Shown here: positions 8,906 through 18,769 of the stretch, in pieces
Numbering within the stretch: position 1 is the first letter of the stretch
How the letters are laid out: each line of letters opens with the position of its first letter
NCBI RefSeq assembly: GCF_020687825.1
Contig: NZ_JAJEWP010000005.1
Coordinates: 225,293 to 289,292 of the forward strand
Direction of reading: 5' to 3'
Origin: Fluctibacter halophilus
GTDB lineage: Bacteria > Pseudomonadota > Gammaproteobacteria > Enterobacterales > Alteromonadaceae
DNA length: 64,000 nucleotides
Translations under genes and position numbers: made by a program
The notes under the pieces: model-generated
The model's input: only the letters and a program-made list of their open reading frames with translations
The model's database searches: none
What the model was told of the DNA's origin: nothing

Positions 8906-10413
8906 TGAACCCTCGCGTAAATACAGCCGCACAGAGTGTATCACACTCCGTTTATTCGGCGGACATCATCCGTCAGTATGAAAAGGCGGCCGCAGATCAG
9001 TGCGGTGATGCCATGTACACACTGATGGAGCGTGCTGGCTTCAGTGCGTTTAAGCACCTTAGTCAGACGTTTGGACATGCGCATCGGATGACGGTGGTGT
9101 GTGGCAGCGGCAACAATGGTGGCGACGGCTATGTGGTGGCCCGCCTTGCATTGCAGCAGGGCTGGCAGGTCACTGTGGTCACCTTACCGGATGCACAGCC
9201 GTCGACCGAGGACGCCAGCTCTGCGCGGGATGCTTACCTTGCTCAAGGCGGCCAGATTAGTGTGTTTGACAGCAGCGAATTGCCCTCTGCGGATGTGCTG
9301 GTGGACGGCTTGCTGGGCACCGGCTTGAAAGGAGATGTCAGAAATGAGCATCGCGACCTCATCAACGCCATCAATGCCAGTCCCATGCCGGTGGTCAGCC
9401 TGGATGTACCGTCTGGCCTGAACGCCGATACAGGCATGCCGCTGGGTTGCGCTGTTGAGGCGTTAATGACTGTAACATTTATCGCCGCCAAAGGCGGTTT
9501 GTTGACCGGACAGGGGCGCCAGTACGCGGGGCGGGTCTGTGTTGAAGCATTGGGCGTGGGTGAAGCGTTTGCCAAGCTGGCGCCGAAAACGGACTGGGTC
9601 TGGCGTGGATTGTCGGATTTTGCCCCCTTGGCTGCACGACCACAAAGTGCCCACAAAGGGGTATTTGGTCGGCTGTTGTGTATTGGCGGCAACCGGGGCA
9701 TGGCCGGTGCCGTGCGCTTAAGTGGTGAAGCGGCATTGCGCTGTGGCGCCGGGCTGGTGAAAGTGCATTGCCATGCCGGCAGTGTGCTACAAGTGGCCAA
9801 TGGCCGGCCCGAATTGATGGTTGCCAGTGAGGGATTGGCATCGGCATTGTCCTGGGCCAGTTGTATTGTGCTGGGACCGGGATTGGGTAAAGACAGCTGG
9901 GCACGGGATGTGTTTAATCAGGTGCTTAGCTTTGTGATCCATGCGGATGTTCCCCTGCTGATAGACGCCGATGGGCTAAACGTGTTGAGTGAGCACTTAC
10001 ATAAGCTAAAGTGCACTAATCTGGTGATGACGCCCCATCCTGCAGAGGCCGCCCGACTGTTAGGGACCAGTACCTCGGCCGTCGAGTCTGACCGTTTTGC
10101 CGCGGTGCAGGGATTAGCCGAGCGCTATCAGGGGGTCTCTGTGCTCAAGGGCAGTGGTACCCTGGTGTCCGCAAGTGATGGCATCATGATCTGTCGGGAC
10201 GGCAATCCAGGCATGGCGACGGCCGGTATGGGAGACGTGCTTAGCGGCGTGATCGGTGGCTTGATGGCGCAGGGGATGCGTGCGGGTGATGCAGCGCGCT
10301 ATGGCGTATGTCTTCATGCTGCAGCCGGCGATTTGGCTGCCGAAAGCGGCGGACAACGTGGTATGCTAGCGTCTGATATGTTTAACCCGTTGCGTGTATT
10401 ACTGAACCAATAA
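8905..10413 (+). CDS. nnr: Bifunctional NAD(P)H-hydrate epimerase and dehydratase
   Basis: A 502-residue repair enzyme for damaged NAD(P)H hydrates. The N-terminal half (about 1-215) is the YjeF_N epimerase, with [19 protein letters not shown] and the [15 protein letters not shown] block. The C-terminal half (about 225-500) is the ADP-dependent dehydratase, with [23 protein letters not shown], and [20 protein letters not shown] (phosphate and ADP site). The start is TTG at 8905, with AGGAAAGG close upstream. It opens a plus-strand run in which tsaE begins 3 bases after the nnr stop, the usual gammaproteobacterial order. Confidence 0.95.
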   Translation: MNPRVNTAAQSVSHSVYSADIIRQYEKAAADQCGDAMYTLMERAGFSAFKHLSQTFGHAHRMTVVCGSGNNGGDGYVVARLALQQGWQVTVVTLPDAQPSTEDASSARDAYLAQGGQISVFDSSELPSADVLVDGLLGTGLKGDVRNEHRDLINAINASPMPVVSLDVPSGLNADTGMPLGCAVEALMTVTFIAAKGGLLTGQGRQYAGRVCVEALGVGEAFAKLAPKTDWVWRGLSDFAPLAARPQSAHKGVFGRLLCIGGNRGMAGAVRLSGEAALRCGAGLVKVHCHAGSVLQVANGRPELMVASEGLASALSWASCIVLGPGLGKDSWARDVFNQVLSFVIHADVPLLIDADGLNVLSEHLHKLKCTNLVMTPHPAEAARLLGTSTSAVESDRFAAVQGLAERYQGVSVLKGSGTLVSASDGIMICRDGNPGMATAGMGDVLSGVIGGLMAQGMRAGDAARYGVCLHAAAGDLAAESGGQRGMLASDMFNPLRVLLNQ

Positions 10414-10415
10414 CC

Positions 10416-10880
10416 ATGAAAGAATACGTTTTACTGCCCGATGAGCAGGCCACTTTAACACTGGCGGCGAACCTTGCTAACGCATGCCATCGCGGTACCG
10501 TTATCCATTTACTGGGGGATTTGGGGGCCGGTAAAACCACCTTCAGCCGCGGTTTTATCCAGGCGCTGGGGCATAAGGGGGCGGTTAAGAGTCCTACTTA
10601 CACACTGGTTGAACCCTATGAGCTGGACGATTGGCGGGTGTTCCATTTTGATCTGTACCGGCTGGCCGATCCGGAAGAATTGGAGTTCATGGGTATTCGG
10701 GATTATTTCGCCGCAGACACCCTGTGTTTGGTGGAATGGCCGCAGAAAGGCGGCCCGCTATTGGCACAGCCGGATTTAACCATTAGTATTGATTTTGAGC
10801 CGAGCGGGCGCAGTGCACAACTGGTGTCTCATTCGGCCAATGGTGATGCCCTGTTGAAAGCAATGAAAAGCGACCAATGA
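10416..10880 (+). CDS. tsaE: tRNA t6A synthesis ATPase TsaE
   Basis: A 154-residue P-loop ATPase needed with TsaB, TsaC and TsaD to make N6-threonylcarbamoyladenosine at tRNA position 37. The Walker A motif is [16 protein letters not shown]. Other family blocks are [12 protein letters not shown] and [18 protein letters not shown], and the Walker B-like CLVEWP. It sits 3 bases after nnr and overlaps amiB by 4 bases (ATGA), so translation of the three is probably coupled. Confidence 0.96.
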   Translation: MKEYVLLPDEQATLTLAANLANACHRGTVIHLLGDLGAGKTTFSRGFIQALGHKGAVKSPTYTLVEPYELDDWRVFHFDLYRLADPEELEFMGIRDYFAADTLCLVEWPQKGGPLLAQPDLTISIDFEPSGRSAQLVSHSANGDALLKAMKSDQ

Positions 10881-12211
10881 CAACACTGCTGCAACGACTT
10901 GTACTACTGTTTTCCTGGCTCAGTCTGTTGGGCTTTGGGTCCGTGGCGTGGGCGCAGAATGAAATCTCCGGTGTGCGGATCTGGCCGTCACCCACCAATA
11001 CCCGCCTTGTATTCGACATGGCGAAGACCCCCGATTACTCCTATTTCACCCTTAACAATCCACGCCGCCTGGTGATCGATTTGGCCGACACCGATCGGGA
11101 TATTGATTTCGCGGCCTTTGACAACGACAGTGACCTTATCCGGGTTATCCGTCATTCAACCCCCAAGAATGATCGTGCGGTGCGGGTCGTGATTGAGTTG
11201 TCCAAGGCGGTGAATACCGACATTTTCGCCTTGCCACCGACACCACCTTACCGTAATCGTCTGGTCATCGACCTCACCGACCCTGACCCGGATAAGCAAA
11301 CGGTAGTGATGCGCTCTGATGAGGCCAATCAGGACCGTGACATCATTATCGCTATCGATGCTGGTCATGGTGGAGAGGATCCCGGTTCCATCGGCCGCGG
11401 GGGAACGTATGAAAAGAACATTACCCTGAGCGTGGCGAAAAAACTGCAGGCGTTGGTGGACGCTCAACAAGGTATGCGGGCAGTAATGACTCGAACAGGC
11501 GACTACTATATCTCGCCCAATGAGCGACCCGAATTGGCCCGCAAGCACAAAGCGGACTTGTTTGTATCTATTCACGCTGACGCGTTTACCACTCCTCAGC
11601 CCAGCGGCGCCTCTGTGTGGGTGTTGTCGATGAGTCGCGCAAACACCGAATTGGGCCGTTGGATGGAGAAAAGTGAGCGCCATTCTGAATTGCTCGGTGG
11701 TGCGGCACAGGTGATTGAGGATACCGCCAGCGAGCGCTATCTGGCACAAGCATTACTCGATATGTCGATGGACCATTCCATGAGCACCAGTTACGACTTG
11801 TCAAAACGGGTGATCCGAGAAATGCGTGCGGTGACCAAAATGCACAAGAAGACCCCTCAGGCAGCGAGTCTGGCAGTTCTGACTTCACCGGACATTCCCT
11901 CTATCCTGGTTGAAACCGGCTTTATTTCGAATCCCCGTGAAGAGAAGAACCTCAATTGGGCGCAGTTCCGTCAGCGCCTGGCAGATGCCATGTTTAATGC
12001 CATTCAGGCCCATTTCAAGCGCACGCCGCCCGATGGTACACTGTGGGCCAAATTGCGAAACCTGAATCGCACCCACAAGGTGCAAAGCGGCGAGTCTTTA
12101 TCGTTACTGGCACAGCGGTACAATGTGCGGGTCAGCGAAATTAAAGCGGCGAACAACCTGACCAGTGACATGGTGCGCATTGGCCAGGTGTTAACCATCC
12201 CCAGTATTTGA
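10877..12211 (+). CDS. amiB: N-acetylmuramoyl-L-alanine amidase AmiB with LysM domain
   Basis: A 444-residue periplasmic amidase that cleaves septal peptidoglycan during daughter-cell separation. Order of parts: signal peptide, residues 1-26 ([19 protein letters not shown]); AMIN localisation domain, about 28-135; Amidase_3 catalytic domain, about 150-375; one LysM peptidoglycan-binding repeat, about 396-442 ([19 protein letters not shown]). Zinc and catalytic residues are seen in [15 protein letters not shown], the VSIHADAF block and [10 protein letters not shown]. It is activated in relatives by EnvC-type LytM factors, none of which is in the window. It overlaps tsaE by 4 bases. Confidence 0.95.
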   Translation: MTTLLQRLVLLFSWLSLLGFGSVAWAQNEISGVRIWPSPTNTRLVFDMAKTPDYSYFTLNNPRRLVIDLADTDRDIDFAAFDNDSDLIRVIRHSTPKNDRAVRVVIELSKAVNTDIFALPPTPPYRNRLVIDLTDPDPDKQTVVMRSDEANQDRDIIIAIDAGHGGEDPGSIGRGGTYEKNITLSVAKKLQALVDAQQGMRAVMTRTGDYYISPNERPELARKHKADLFVSIHADAFTTPQPSGASVWVLSMSRANTELGRWMEKSERHSELLGGAAQVIEDTASERYLAQALLDMSMDHSMSTSYDLSKRVIREMRAVTKMHKKTPQAASLAVLTSPDIPSILVETGFISNPREEKNLNWAQFRQRLADAMFNAIQAHFKRTPPDGTLWAKLRNLNRTHKVQSGESLSLLAQRYNVRVSEIKAANNLTSDMVRIGQVLTIPSI

Positions 12212-12244
12212 TCATCTGACGTTTCGACGTCCTTGAGGTTACCC

Positions 12245-13981
12245 GTGTCTATCCAGATTTTACCGGCTCAACTGGCCAACCAAATCGCTGCCGGTGAGGT
12301 GGTTGAACGCCCTGCTTCGGTGGTCAAAGAATTGGTTGAGAACAGCCTGGATGCTGGCGCTGATCAGATTGATATCGAGATTGAAAAAGGCGGTCACAAG
12401 CGCATCCTCATTCGTGACAACGGCAAAGGTATCGCCAGGGATGAACTGGGCTTAGCCCTGAGCCGTCACGCTACCAGTAAAATCGGTACCCTGGACGATT
12501 TGGAATGCATTGTTAGTCTGGGGTTTCGCGGTGAGGCCCTGGCCAGTGTCAGTTCTGTTGCCCGACTGATCCTGACCTCCCGTCCCCCAAACCAGAGTGA
12601 GGCCTGGCAGGCGCGAGCTGAAGGGCGTGACATGGCCGTGGACATTCAACCCGCGGCCCATCCGGTCGGCACTACGGTGGATGTGGTGGATTTGTTCTAC
12701 AACACGCCGGCCAGGCGTAAGTTTCTGCGCACCGAAAAAACAGAATTTCAGCACATTGATGAGGTTCTCAGACGTATAGCCCTGAGCCGCTTTGATGTGG
12801 CATTCAGCCTCAAGCATAACGGCAAGGTATTGCGCCGCTTCCCGCGCTGCAACAGCGAAGATACGCGGCTCAAGCGGGTGGCGACCATCGCCGGTAATGA
12901 ATTTGCCCAGCAGGCGTTGGTTATTCACAGTGATTATCAGTCGTTGAAGCTGGATGGCTGGTTGTTACCCCCGCAACTGGCCCGCGCGCAGAACGATGGC
13001 CAGTACGTGTATGTGAATGGCCGCATGATGCGCGACAAACTGATTTACCATGCCATTCGCCAGGCGTTTGAAGGGTTGGTGGATGAGCAGCGCTACCCGG
13101 CCTTCGTGCTGTTTCTGTCTTTGGATGCGGATCAGGTTGATGTGAATGTGCATCCCGCCAAGCATGAAGTGCGTTTTCACCAGGCCCGACTGGTTCACGA
13201 TTTCATTTACCGTGCGCTGGATGACGTGCTGCAGCACAACCTGACTCAAGTGGACCAATCTGCAGAGCGTCAGACCCTGGCACCTGCGGTGCCTGATCAT
13301 GACTATATTAGTCCATTGCGCCCCGCGCGCAGCGACCATCAGATCAGTGACGGTGGTAGTCGCCCCGCAGCAGCTCGATCAGGCGCTACGAGTGCTCCTG
13401 CGGCCGGTTATTCTCGCTACCAACAATTGATGTCGCCACAAACCTCCGCTGATCCAACGCAGAGCAGCCATTACTGGTTGTTAGATGACGGTATGGTGGC
13501 ACTGTTTGATGAGGGACAGTTACGGGTGTGCAGTGCACAACAGGTGATTGAAGTGGCCAGCCGCGTTCCTGAAGAGGACAAAGCGGTGGTCTCCCAGCCG
13601 TTGCTGATGCCGGTGTCAGTGAGCGCCGACAGTGGATTGTTGCACATTGCTCAACAGCGCTATGAACCTCTATTGGCGCTGGGCATCGACATTGGCTGGA
13701 CCGGACAGCGCATCATGGTGCGTAAAGTCCCTGCCGGCATGCGGCAGCAAAACTGGGCGGACATTTTGCCACGGTTATTGTCTGAAAACGCAACGCCACC
13801 CTTTGATCAGGCCTGGTTGCAGCGGGTGCTGCATCCCGTCAGTGACAACATAGATGAAAACCAACTGACGTCGGCACTGAAGCTGCTGAGGCACGACCCC
13901 GAGGGGTGGCAGACACTGCTGCAACGCAGTGCAGTGATGCCGGTTGCCAGCTGGTGGAAGGAACAACACAACAATGGCTGA
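12245..13981 (+). CDS. mutL: DNA mismatch repair protein MutL
   Basis: A 578-residue GHKL ATPase that links MutS mismatch recognition to strand incision. The N-terminal ATPase shows [39 protein letters not shown] and [10 protein letters not shown]. Residues 330-400 are a Ser/Ala/Pro-rich linker. The C-terminal dimerisation domain lacks the DQHA-x2-E-x4-E endonuclease motif, so this is the E. coli type that would need MutH. I take GTG at 12245 ([10 protein letters not shown]) as start, because GAGG lies at the right distance and the sequence then begins like E. coli MutL; TTG at 12233 is the alternative. The stop overlaps the miaA start. Confidence 0.96.
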   Translation: MSIQILPAQLANQIAAGEVVERPASVVKELVENSLDAGADQIDIEIEKGGHKRILIRDNGKGIARDELGLALSRHATSKIGTLDDLECIVSLGFRGEALASVSSVARLILTSRPPNQSEAWQARAEGRDMAVDIQPAAHPVGTTVDVVDLFYNTPARRKFLRTEKTEFQHIDEVLRRIALSRFDVAFSLKHNGKVLRRFPRCNSEDTRLKRVATIAGNEFAQQALVIHSDYQSLKLDGWLLPPQLARAQNDGQYVYVNGRMMRDKLIYHAIRQAFEGLVDEQRYPAFVLFLSLDADQVDVNVHPAKHEVRFHQARLVHDFIYRALDDVLQHNLTQVDQSAERQTLAPAVPDHDYISPLRPARSDHQISDGGSRPAAARSGATSAPAAGYSRYQQLMSPQTSADPTQSSHYWLLDDGMVALFDEGQLRVCSAQQVIEVASRVPEEDKAVVSQPLLMPVSVSADSGLLHIAQQRYEPLLALGIDIGWTGQRIMVRKVPAGMRQQNWADILPRLLSENATPPFDQAWLQRVLHPVSDNIDENQLTSALKLLRHDPEGWQTLLQRSAVMPVASWWKEQHNNG

Positions 13982-14915
13982 ACAGCGCATTACTTCGACG
14001 TTGCCACCGGCGATTTTCCTGATGGGCCCGACGGCGTCGGGCAAGACAGACCTCGCCATACAGTTGGTGGAACAGGCGCCCTGTGAACTGATCAGCGTTG
14101 ACTCGGCGCTGATCTACCGCGACATGGACATAGGCACCGCCAAACCGAGCGTCGAAGAGCAGGCCCGCGCCCCACACCGCTTGCTGGACATTCGTGATGC
14201 GGCGGAGAGTTATTCGGTGGCGGAATTTCGCCAGGATGCACTACGGGAGATGGCAGACATCACCCAGCGCGGCAATATCCCGGTGTTGGTGGGCGGCACA
14301 ATGATGTATTACAAAGCGTTGCTGGACGGTTTGTCGACGTTGCCGCCGTCTCAGCCGGATGTGCGGGCCGAGATTGAACAACAGGCCGCCGATAAAGGTT
14401 GGCAGGCGTTACATGACGAGCTTGCGAAGATTGATCCCACCTCGGCGGCCCGTATCCATCCCAATGATCCCCAACGTCTGGCCAGGGCTCTGGAAGTCTA
14501 TCGTATCAGCGGTAAGACGTTGACCGAATTGACCGTGTCAAAGAGTGATCCCATCCCGTATGCGGTAAAAAATTTTGCCATCGCGCCCAGTGATCGGGTT
14601 ATACTGCACGAGCGTATAGAAAGACGGTTTAATTTAATGATCCAAAACGGGTTTGAACAGGAAGTGGCGAGCTTGCGAGCACGCGGGGATTTGCACCTGG
14701 ACATGCCGTCGATGCGCTGCGTGGGGTACCGGCAAATGTGGCAATATTTGTCAGGTGAACTATCCCATGACGAAATGATCTATCGGGGAATCGTAGCGAC
14801 CCGTCAATTGGCAAAACGCCAGTTCACGTGGTTACGCAGTTGGCCGCAACTCAACTGGTTGGATTCCTTTGCGAAAGACAATTTGACTAAACTGATGAAG
14901 AACAGCAATATTTAA
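13974..14915 (+). CDS. miaA: tRNA dimethylallyltransferase
   Basis: A 313-residue enzyme that adds a dimethylallyl group to A37 of tRNAs reading UNN codons. Motifs: P-loop [30 protein letters not shown] with the substrate Asp; [47 protein letters not shown] near the end. The ATG at 13974 lies inside the last codons of mutL (ATGGCTGA), an 8-base overlap typical of this operon. A GGAAGGA ribosome site precedes it. An upstream in-frame ATG at 13944 is less likely. Confidence 0.96.
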   Translation: MAEQRITSTLPPAIFLMGPTASGKTDLAIQLVEQAPCELISVDSALIYRDMDIGTAKPSVEEQARAPHRLLDIRDAAESYSVAEFRQDALREMADITQRGNIPVLVGGTMMYYKALLDGLSTLPPSQPDVRAEIEQQAADKGWQALHDELAKIDPTSAARIHPNDPQRLARALEVYRISGKTLTELTVSKSDPIPYAVKNFAIAPSDRVILHERIERRFNLMIQNGFEQEVASLRARGDLHLDMPSMRCVGYRQMWQYLSGELSHDEMIYRGIVATRQLAKRQFTWLRSWPQLNWLDSFAKDNLTKLMKNSNI

Positions 14916-14929
14916 TCGTCTGCCGTTGC

Positions 14930-14957
14930 TATACACGTCTCACTTTTACTGTATACT
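14930..14957 (+). promoter_or_regulatory. Possible hfq promoter
   Basis: TATACT at 14952-14957 is a good -10. The best -35 at 16 bases distance is TATACA (four of six bases); TTGCTA at 14926 fits better in sequence but lies 20 bases away. It would give hfq, hflX, hflK and hflC their own transcript. Confidence 0.4.
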
Positions 14958-15000
14958 TGGCAATAATGGGTGCAAAACCATAATAAAAATAAAAGGATAG

Positions 15001-15255
<255 letters not shown>

Positions 15256-15274
15256 GAGGTAGTAGGAGAAATGC

Positions 15275-16564
15275 TTGTTTGACCGTTATGAAGCCGGTGA
15301 GCAGGCGGTACTTGTCCATATCGATTTTTCTGACGATAACAGTAAAGAAGATTTGCACGAGCTGCAGATGCTGGTGTCGTCAGCAGGGGTCAATGCGGTT
15401 GATGTCATAACCGCTTCCCGACACTCTCCCCATCCAAAATATTTCTGTGGCAGTGGAAAAGCAGAAGAGATCGCTAACGCCGTGCGTGCCAATGACGCCG
15501 ACGTGGTGATTTTTAATCATGCATTGTCACCTTCCCAAGAGCGGAATTTGGAGAAGCTTTGCAAATGCAGGGTGTTGGACCGTACCGGACTGATCCTGGA
15601 TATTTTTGCCCAGCGCGCGCGAACCCATGAAGGTAAATTGCAGGTCGAGTTGGCCCAGCTGCGGCATATTTCTACCCGCCTTATCCGCGGGTGGACCCAC
15701 CTTGAGCGCCAAAAAGGGGGGATTGGCCTGCGTGGCCCGGGTGAAACCCAATTGGAAACCGACCGTCGTCTGCTGCGCGGGCGGATTAAATCGATTTTGC
15801 GCCGCCTGGACAAAGTCCAGAAGCAGCGTGAACAGGGGCGTCGGTCGCGTAAACGTGCCGAAATCCCAACCTTGTCATTGGTAGGGTATACCAATGCGGG
15901 TAAATCCACCTTGTTCAACACGCTGACAGACGCACAGGTATATGCCGCTGACCAGCTGTTTGCTACCCTCGATCCGACATTGCGTAAAATTCAGCTTCAG
16001 GATGTTGGGCCAGCGATCCTGGCCGACACGGTGGGCTTTATCCGACATCTGCCCCATGATTTGGTGGCGGCGTTTAAAGCCACGCTGCAGGAGACGCAGG
16101 AAGCCGACTTGCTGCTGCATGTGGTTGATTATGCCGATGACCAGTACCGGGAAAATACCGACCAGGTCAATGAAGTGTTAGATGAAATCGGCGCCGGTGA
16201 TATTCGCCAGTTAATGATCTGTAACAAAATAGATCGCATGGATGGCGTTGAGCCTCGCATTGACCGTGATGAGGACGGGGTACCGGTAAGGGTATGGCTT
16301 TCAGCTCAGCAAGGATTAGGGATTGAATTATTGTTCGATGCCCTCACTGAGTGTTTATCACATAGTATGGTGCAATATCGATTACGCATTCCGCCCAAGG
16401 AGAGTAAACTCAGAGGCGTATTGTTCGGATTGAATTGTATTTCGTCGGAGTCCTATGCGGATGACGGCGATTGGTTGGTCGATGTAAGAATGCCCAGTGC
16501 CGATTGGCATCGCCTGGAGAAGCGTACCGAAGGTACGGTATCTTCTTACGTGGTGAAACATTAG
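15275..16564 (+). CDS. hflX: Ribosome-associated GTPase HflX
   Basis: A 429-residue GTPase that splits stalled or stressed 70S ribosomes. The N-terminal domain has HPKYFCGSGKAEEIA, FNHALSPSQERNLE and DRTGLILDIFAQRARTHEGK. The glycine-rich loop is GGIGLRGPGETQLETDRRLL. The G domain has G1 GYTNAGKSTLF, G3 DTVGFI and G4 NKID. The start is TTG at 15275 with AGGAG six bases upstream. An ATG four bases earlier shares that site but gives only a three-codon frame (ATG CTT GTT TGA) overlapping the true start. Confidence 0.97.
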   Translation: MFDRYEAGEQAVLVHIDFSDDNSKEDLHELQMLVSSAGVNAVDVITASRHSPHPKYFCGSGKAEEIANAVRANDADVVIFNHALSPSQERNLEKLCKCRVLDRTGLILDIFAQRARTHEGKLQVELAQLRHISTRLIRGWTHLERQKGGIGLRGPGETQLETDRRLLRGRIKSILRRLDKVQKQREQGRRSRKRAEIPTLSLVGYTNAGKSTLFNTLTDAQVYAADQLFATLDPTLRKIQLQDVGPAILADTVGFIRHLPHDLVAAFKATLQETQEADLLLHVVDYADDQYRENTDQVNEVLDEIGAGDIRQLMICNKIDRMDGVEPRIDRDEDGVPVRVWLSAQQGLGIELLFDALTECLSHSMVQYRLRIPPKESKLRGVLFGLNCISSESYADDGDWLVDVRMPSADWHRLEKRTEGTVSSYVVKH

Positions 16565-16629
16565 TGGCGATCGCATCAGGTTGCCAACCCGTAGAAAGAA
16601 TTCTGATTTAAAAACAGTGGAGAAAAAGC

Positions 16630-17781
16630 ATGGCTTGGAATGAGCCTGGTGGAAATAACAACGACCCCTGGAAGAACAAAGGGGGACGGGACCAAGGTCC
16701 ACCGGATTTGGACGATGTGTTCAAAAATTTATTCGGCAAGTTTGCCAAGTCCGGCGGTGGCCGGGGACCGGGTGGTGGCAAGAGCATGGGCGGTATTGGC
16801 CTGGGCTTGATTGCCGGTTTGCTGGTAGCCATCTGGGTGATCAGTGGTTTCTATACCATTCGGGAAGCAGAGCGTGGTGTGGTATTGCGCTTCGGTGAAT
16901 TCAACCAATTCGTTGAACCGGGTTTGCGCTGGAAGCCCACCTTTGTGGATGAAGTTATCCCGGTGGATGTGCAAACGGTACGTGACATGCCGTCGGCTGG
17001 CTCAATGCTGACCGAAGATGAAAACGTGGTTACCGTGGAAATGGTTGTGCAATACCGGGTTGTCGAGCCCTACAAATACACTTTCTCGGTTACTAACCCT
17101 GAGAAGAGCCTGTCTCAGGCGCTGGACAGTGCCATTCGTTACGTGGTGGGTCATTCCACCATGGACAATGTCTTGACCAGTGGCCGTGAAGTGGTGCGTC
17201 AGCAGGTGCGTGAGGAGCTGGAAGCGATTCTGGAGCCCTACGACATCGGTATTTCTATCGTCGATATGAACTTGAAAGATGCCCGTCCGCCGGAAGCAGT
17301 GAAGAGTGCCTTCGACGACGCCATTGCCGCACAGGAAGATGAAGAGCGTTATATCCGTGAAGCGGAGGCTTACGCCCGGGAAATCGAACCCCGTGCCCGT
17401 GGTCAGGTAAACCGTATGCTTGAAGAGGCCCAGGCCTATAAAGAGCGTGTCACGCTGGAAGCGCAGGGTGAAGTTGCCCGTTTTGCCGAACTGTTACCTC
17501 AGTATCAGGCCGCGCCGGAAGTGACCCGTCAGCGTATTTATCTGGAAACGATGGAAAACGTGTACAGCAATACCAGTAAGATTCTGGTCGACAACAAGGG
17601 CAGCGGTAACATGATGTACTTGCCACTGGACAAGATCCTTGAGCGTCAGCAGAGCAACACGCCATCAGCAGCACAGCGCAATACGCTGGAAGGGCTGCGT
17701 AATGTGGATCCTAACCCACAGAACACACCCAGCAACAATACCGGGATCCGCAGTGACCGATTCCGCAGTGGGAGGGACTAA
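16630..17781 (+). CDS. hflK: FtsH protease modulator HflK
   Basis: A 383-residue SPFH/band 7 protein that with HflC forms a cage around FtsH in the inner membrane and limits its access to membrane substrates. Residues 1-50 are Gly- and Asn-rich and cytoplasmic (WNEPGGNNNDPWKNKGG). Residues 57-78 are the membrane helix (GLIAGLLVAIWVISGFYTI). The band 7 domain follows, from EAERGVVLRFGEF, with a long charged helix at about 225-290 (EDEERYIREAEAYAREIE) and a Pro/Asn-rich tail. It ends 3 bases before hflC. Confidence 0.97.
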   Translation: MAWNEPGGNNNDPWKNKGGRDQGPPDLDDVFKNLFGKFAKSGGGRGPGGGKSMGGIGLGLIAGLLVAIWVISGFYTIREAERGVVLRFGEFNQFVEPGLRWKPTFVDEVIPVDVQTVRDMPSAGSMLTEDENVVTVEMVVQYRVVEPYKYTFSVTNPEKSLSQALDSAIRYVVGHSTMDNVLTSGREVVRQQVREELEAILEPYDIGISIVDMNLKDARPPEAVKSAFDDAIAAQEDEERYIREAEAYAREIEPRARGQVNRMLEEAQAYKERVTLEAQGEVARFAELLPQYQAAPEVTRQRIYLETMENVYSNTSKILVDNKGSGNMMYLPLDKILERQQSNTPSAAQRNTLEGLRNVDPNPQNTPSNNTGIRSDRFRSGRD

Positions 17782-17784
17782 AGC

Positions 17785-18666
17785 ATGAAGAATTTTTCTA
17801 TCGCATTGGTGATTACCCTGGCGTTGCTGGCCTTTGGCTCGATTTTCGTGGTCAAAGAAGGCAATAAGGCCATTGTCATTCAGTTTGGTAAGGTGCAGCG
17901 TGATGTGGACACCGGACAAACCAACGTGTTCGGTCCCGGCATACACTTTAAATTGCCGTTGATTGACCGAGTGGTGGCGTTGGATGCCCGTATTCAGACC
18001 CTGGACGATGAGCCGGACCGGTTCGTTACCTCAGAGAAAAAAGACTTGATCGTAAACTCCTACGTGAAGTGGAAGATCAAGGATTTTGCCCGTTACTACT
18101 TGTCCACCGGTGGTAACAAGTTACAAGCGGAAGCGTTGTTGAAACAAAAAGTGAATAACGGTCTGCGAAGCGAGTTTGGTGCACGTACCATTGCGCAAAT
18201 CGTCTCCGGCGAGCGTTCTGCATTGATGGACGAGGCGATGAAGCAAGCTTCCGATGGTTCGGACGATCTGGGTATTGAAATCGTGGATGTGCGGGTTAAG
18301 CAAATTAACTTGCCTCAGGAAGTCAGTAACTCCATCTTCGACCGTATGCGTGCCGAGCGTGCTGCAGTCGCCCGTGAGCACCGCTCTCAGGGTAAAGAGC
18401 AGTCTGAAATCATCAAGGCAGAAATTGATGCCAAGGTGACGGTGATGCTGGCCGACGCAGAGCGAAATTCCCGCCGTGTGCGCGGTGAAGGGGATGCTCA
18501 GGCGGCCAAGATTTACGCTGATACCTACTCACAAAGCCCGGAGTTTTACAGCTTCCTGCGCAGCATGGATGCATACCTGAAGAGCTTCAGCAGTAAACAG
18601 GATGTGATGATCATCGAGCCAGACTCGGATTTCTTCCGTTACATGAACAAGCGTGACGATAAGTAA
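17785..18666 (+). CDS. hflC: FtsH protease modulator HflC
   Basis: A 293-residue SPFH protein, partner of HflK. Residues 4-21 are the signal-anchor helix (FSIALVITLALLAFGSIF). The band 7 domain begins at VKEGNKAIVIQFGKV and the typical GPGIHFKLPLID follows. The RRVRGEGDAQAAKIYADTY segment and the C-terminal SFLRSMDAYLKSF match HflC. It is the last gene of the nnr-to-hflC run and is followed by a strong terminator. purA, which follows in many relatives, is not here. Confidence 0.97.
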   Translation: MKNFSIALVITLALLAFGSIFVVKEGNKAIVIQFGKVQRDVDTGQTNVFGPGIHFKLPLIDRVVALDARIQTLDDEPDRFVTSEKKDLIVNSYVKWKIKDFARYYLSTGGNKLQAEALLKQKVNNGLRSEFGARTIAQIVSGERSALMDEAMKQASDGSDDLGIEIVDVRVKQINLPQEVSNSIFDRMRAERAAVAREHRSQGKEQSEIIKAEIDAKVTVMLADAERNSRRVRGEGDAQAAKIYADTYSQSPEFYSFLRSMDAYLKSFSSKQDVMIIEPDSDFFRYMNKRDDK

Positions 18667-18684
18667 TCACGGCTAAGCAAACCC

Positions 18685-18709
18685 AAAAAGCGCCTGCGGG
18701 CGCTTTTTT
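18685..18709 (+). terminator. Intrinsic terminator after hflC
   Basis: GCGCC pairs with GGCGC around TGCG, flanked by A5 and T6, so the stem can extend by A-T pairs. It ends the long run that begins at nnr. Confidence 0.88.
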
Positions 18710-18769
18710 ATTGGGAGATTGTCAATGCCAGCTACACTGTTCAAGTGCACCGTTTGAACAGAGGAAGTC

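Noticed and set aside
15271..15282. ATG just before the hflX TTG start
   Set aside because: It gives only three codons (ATG CTT GTT TGA) and sits two bases from AGGAG, too close for normal initiation.
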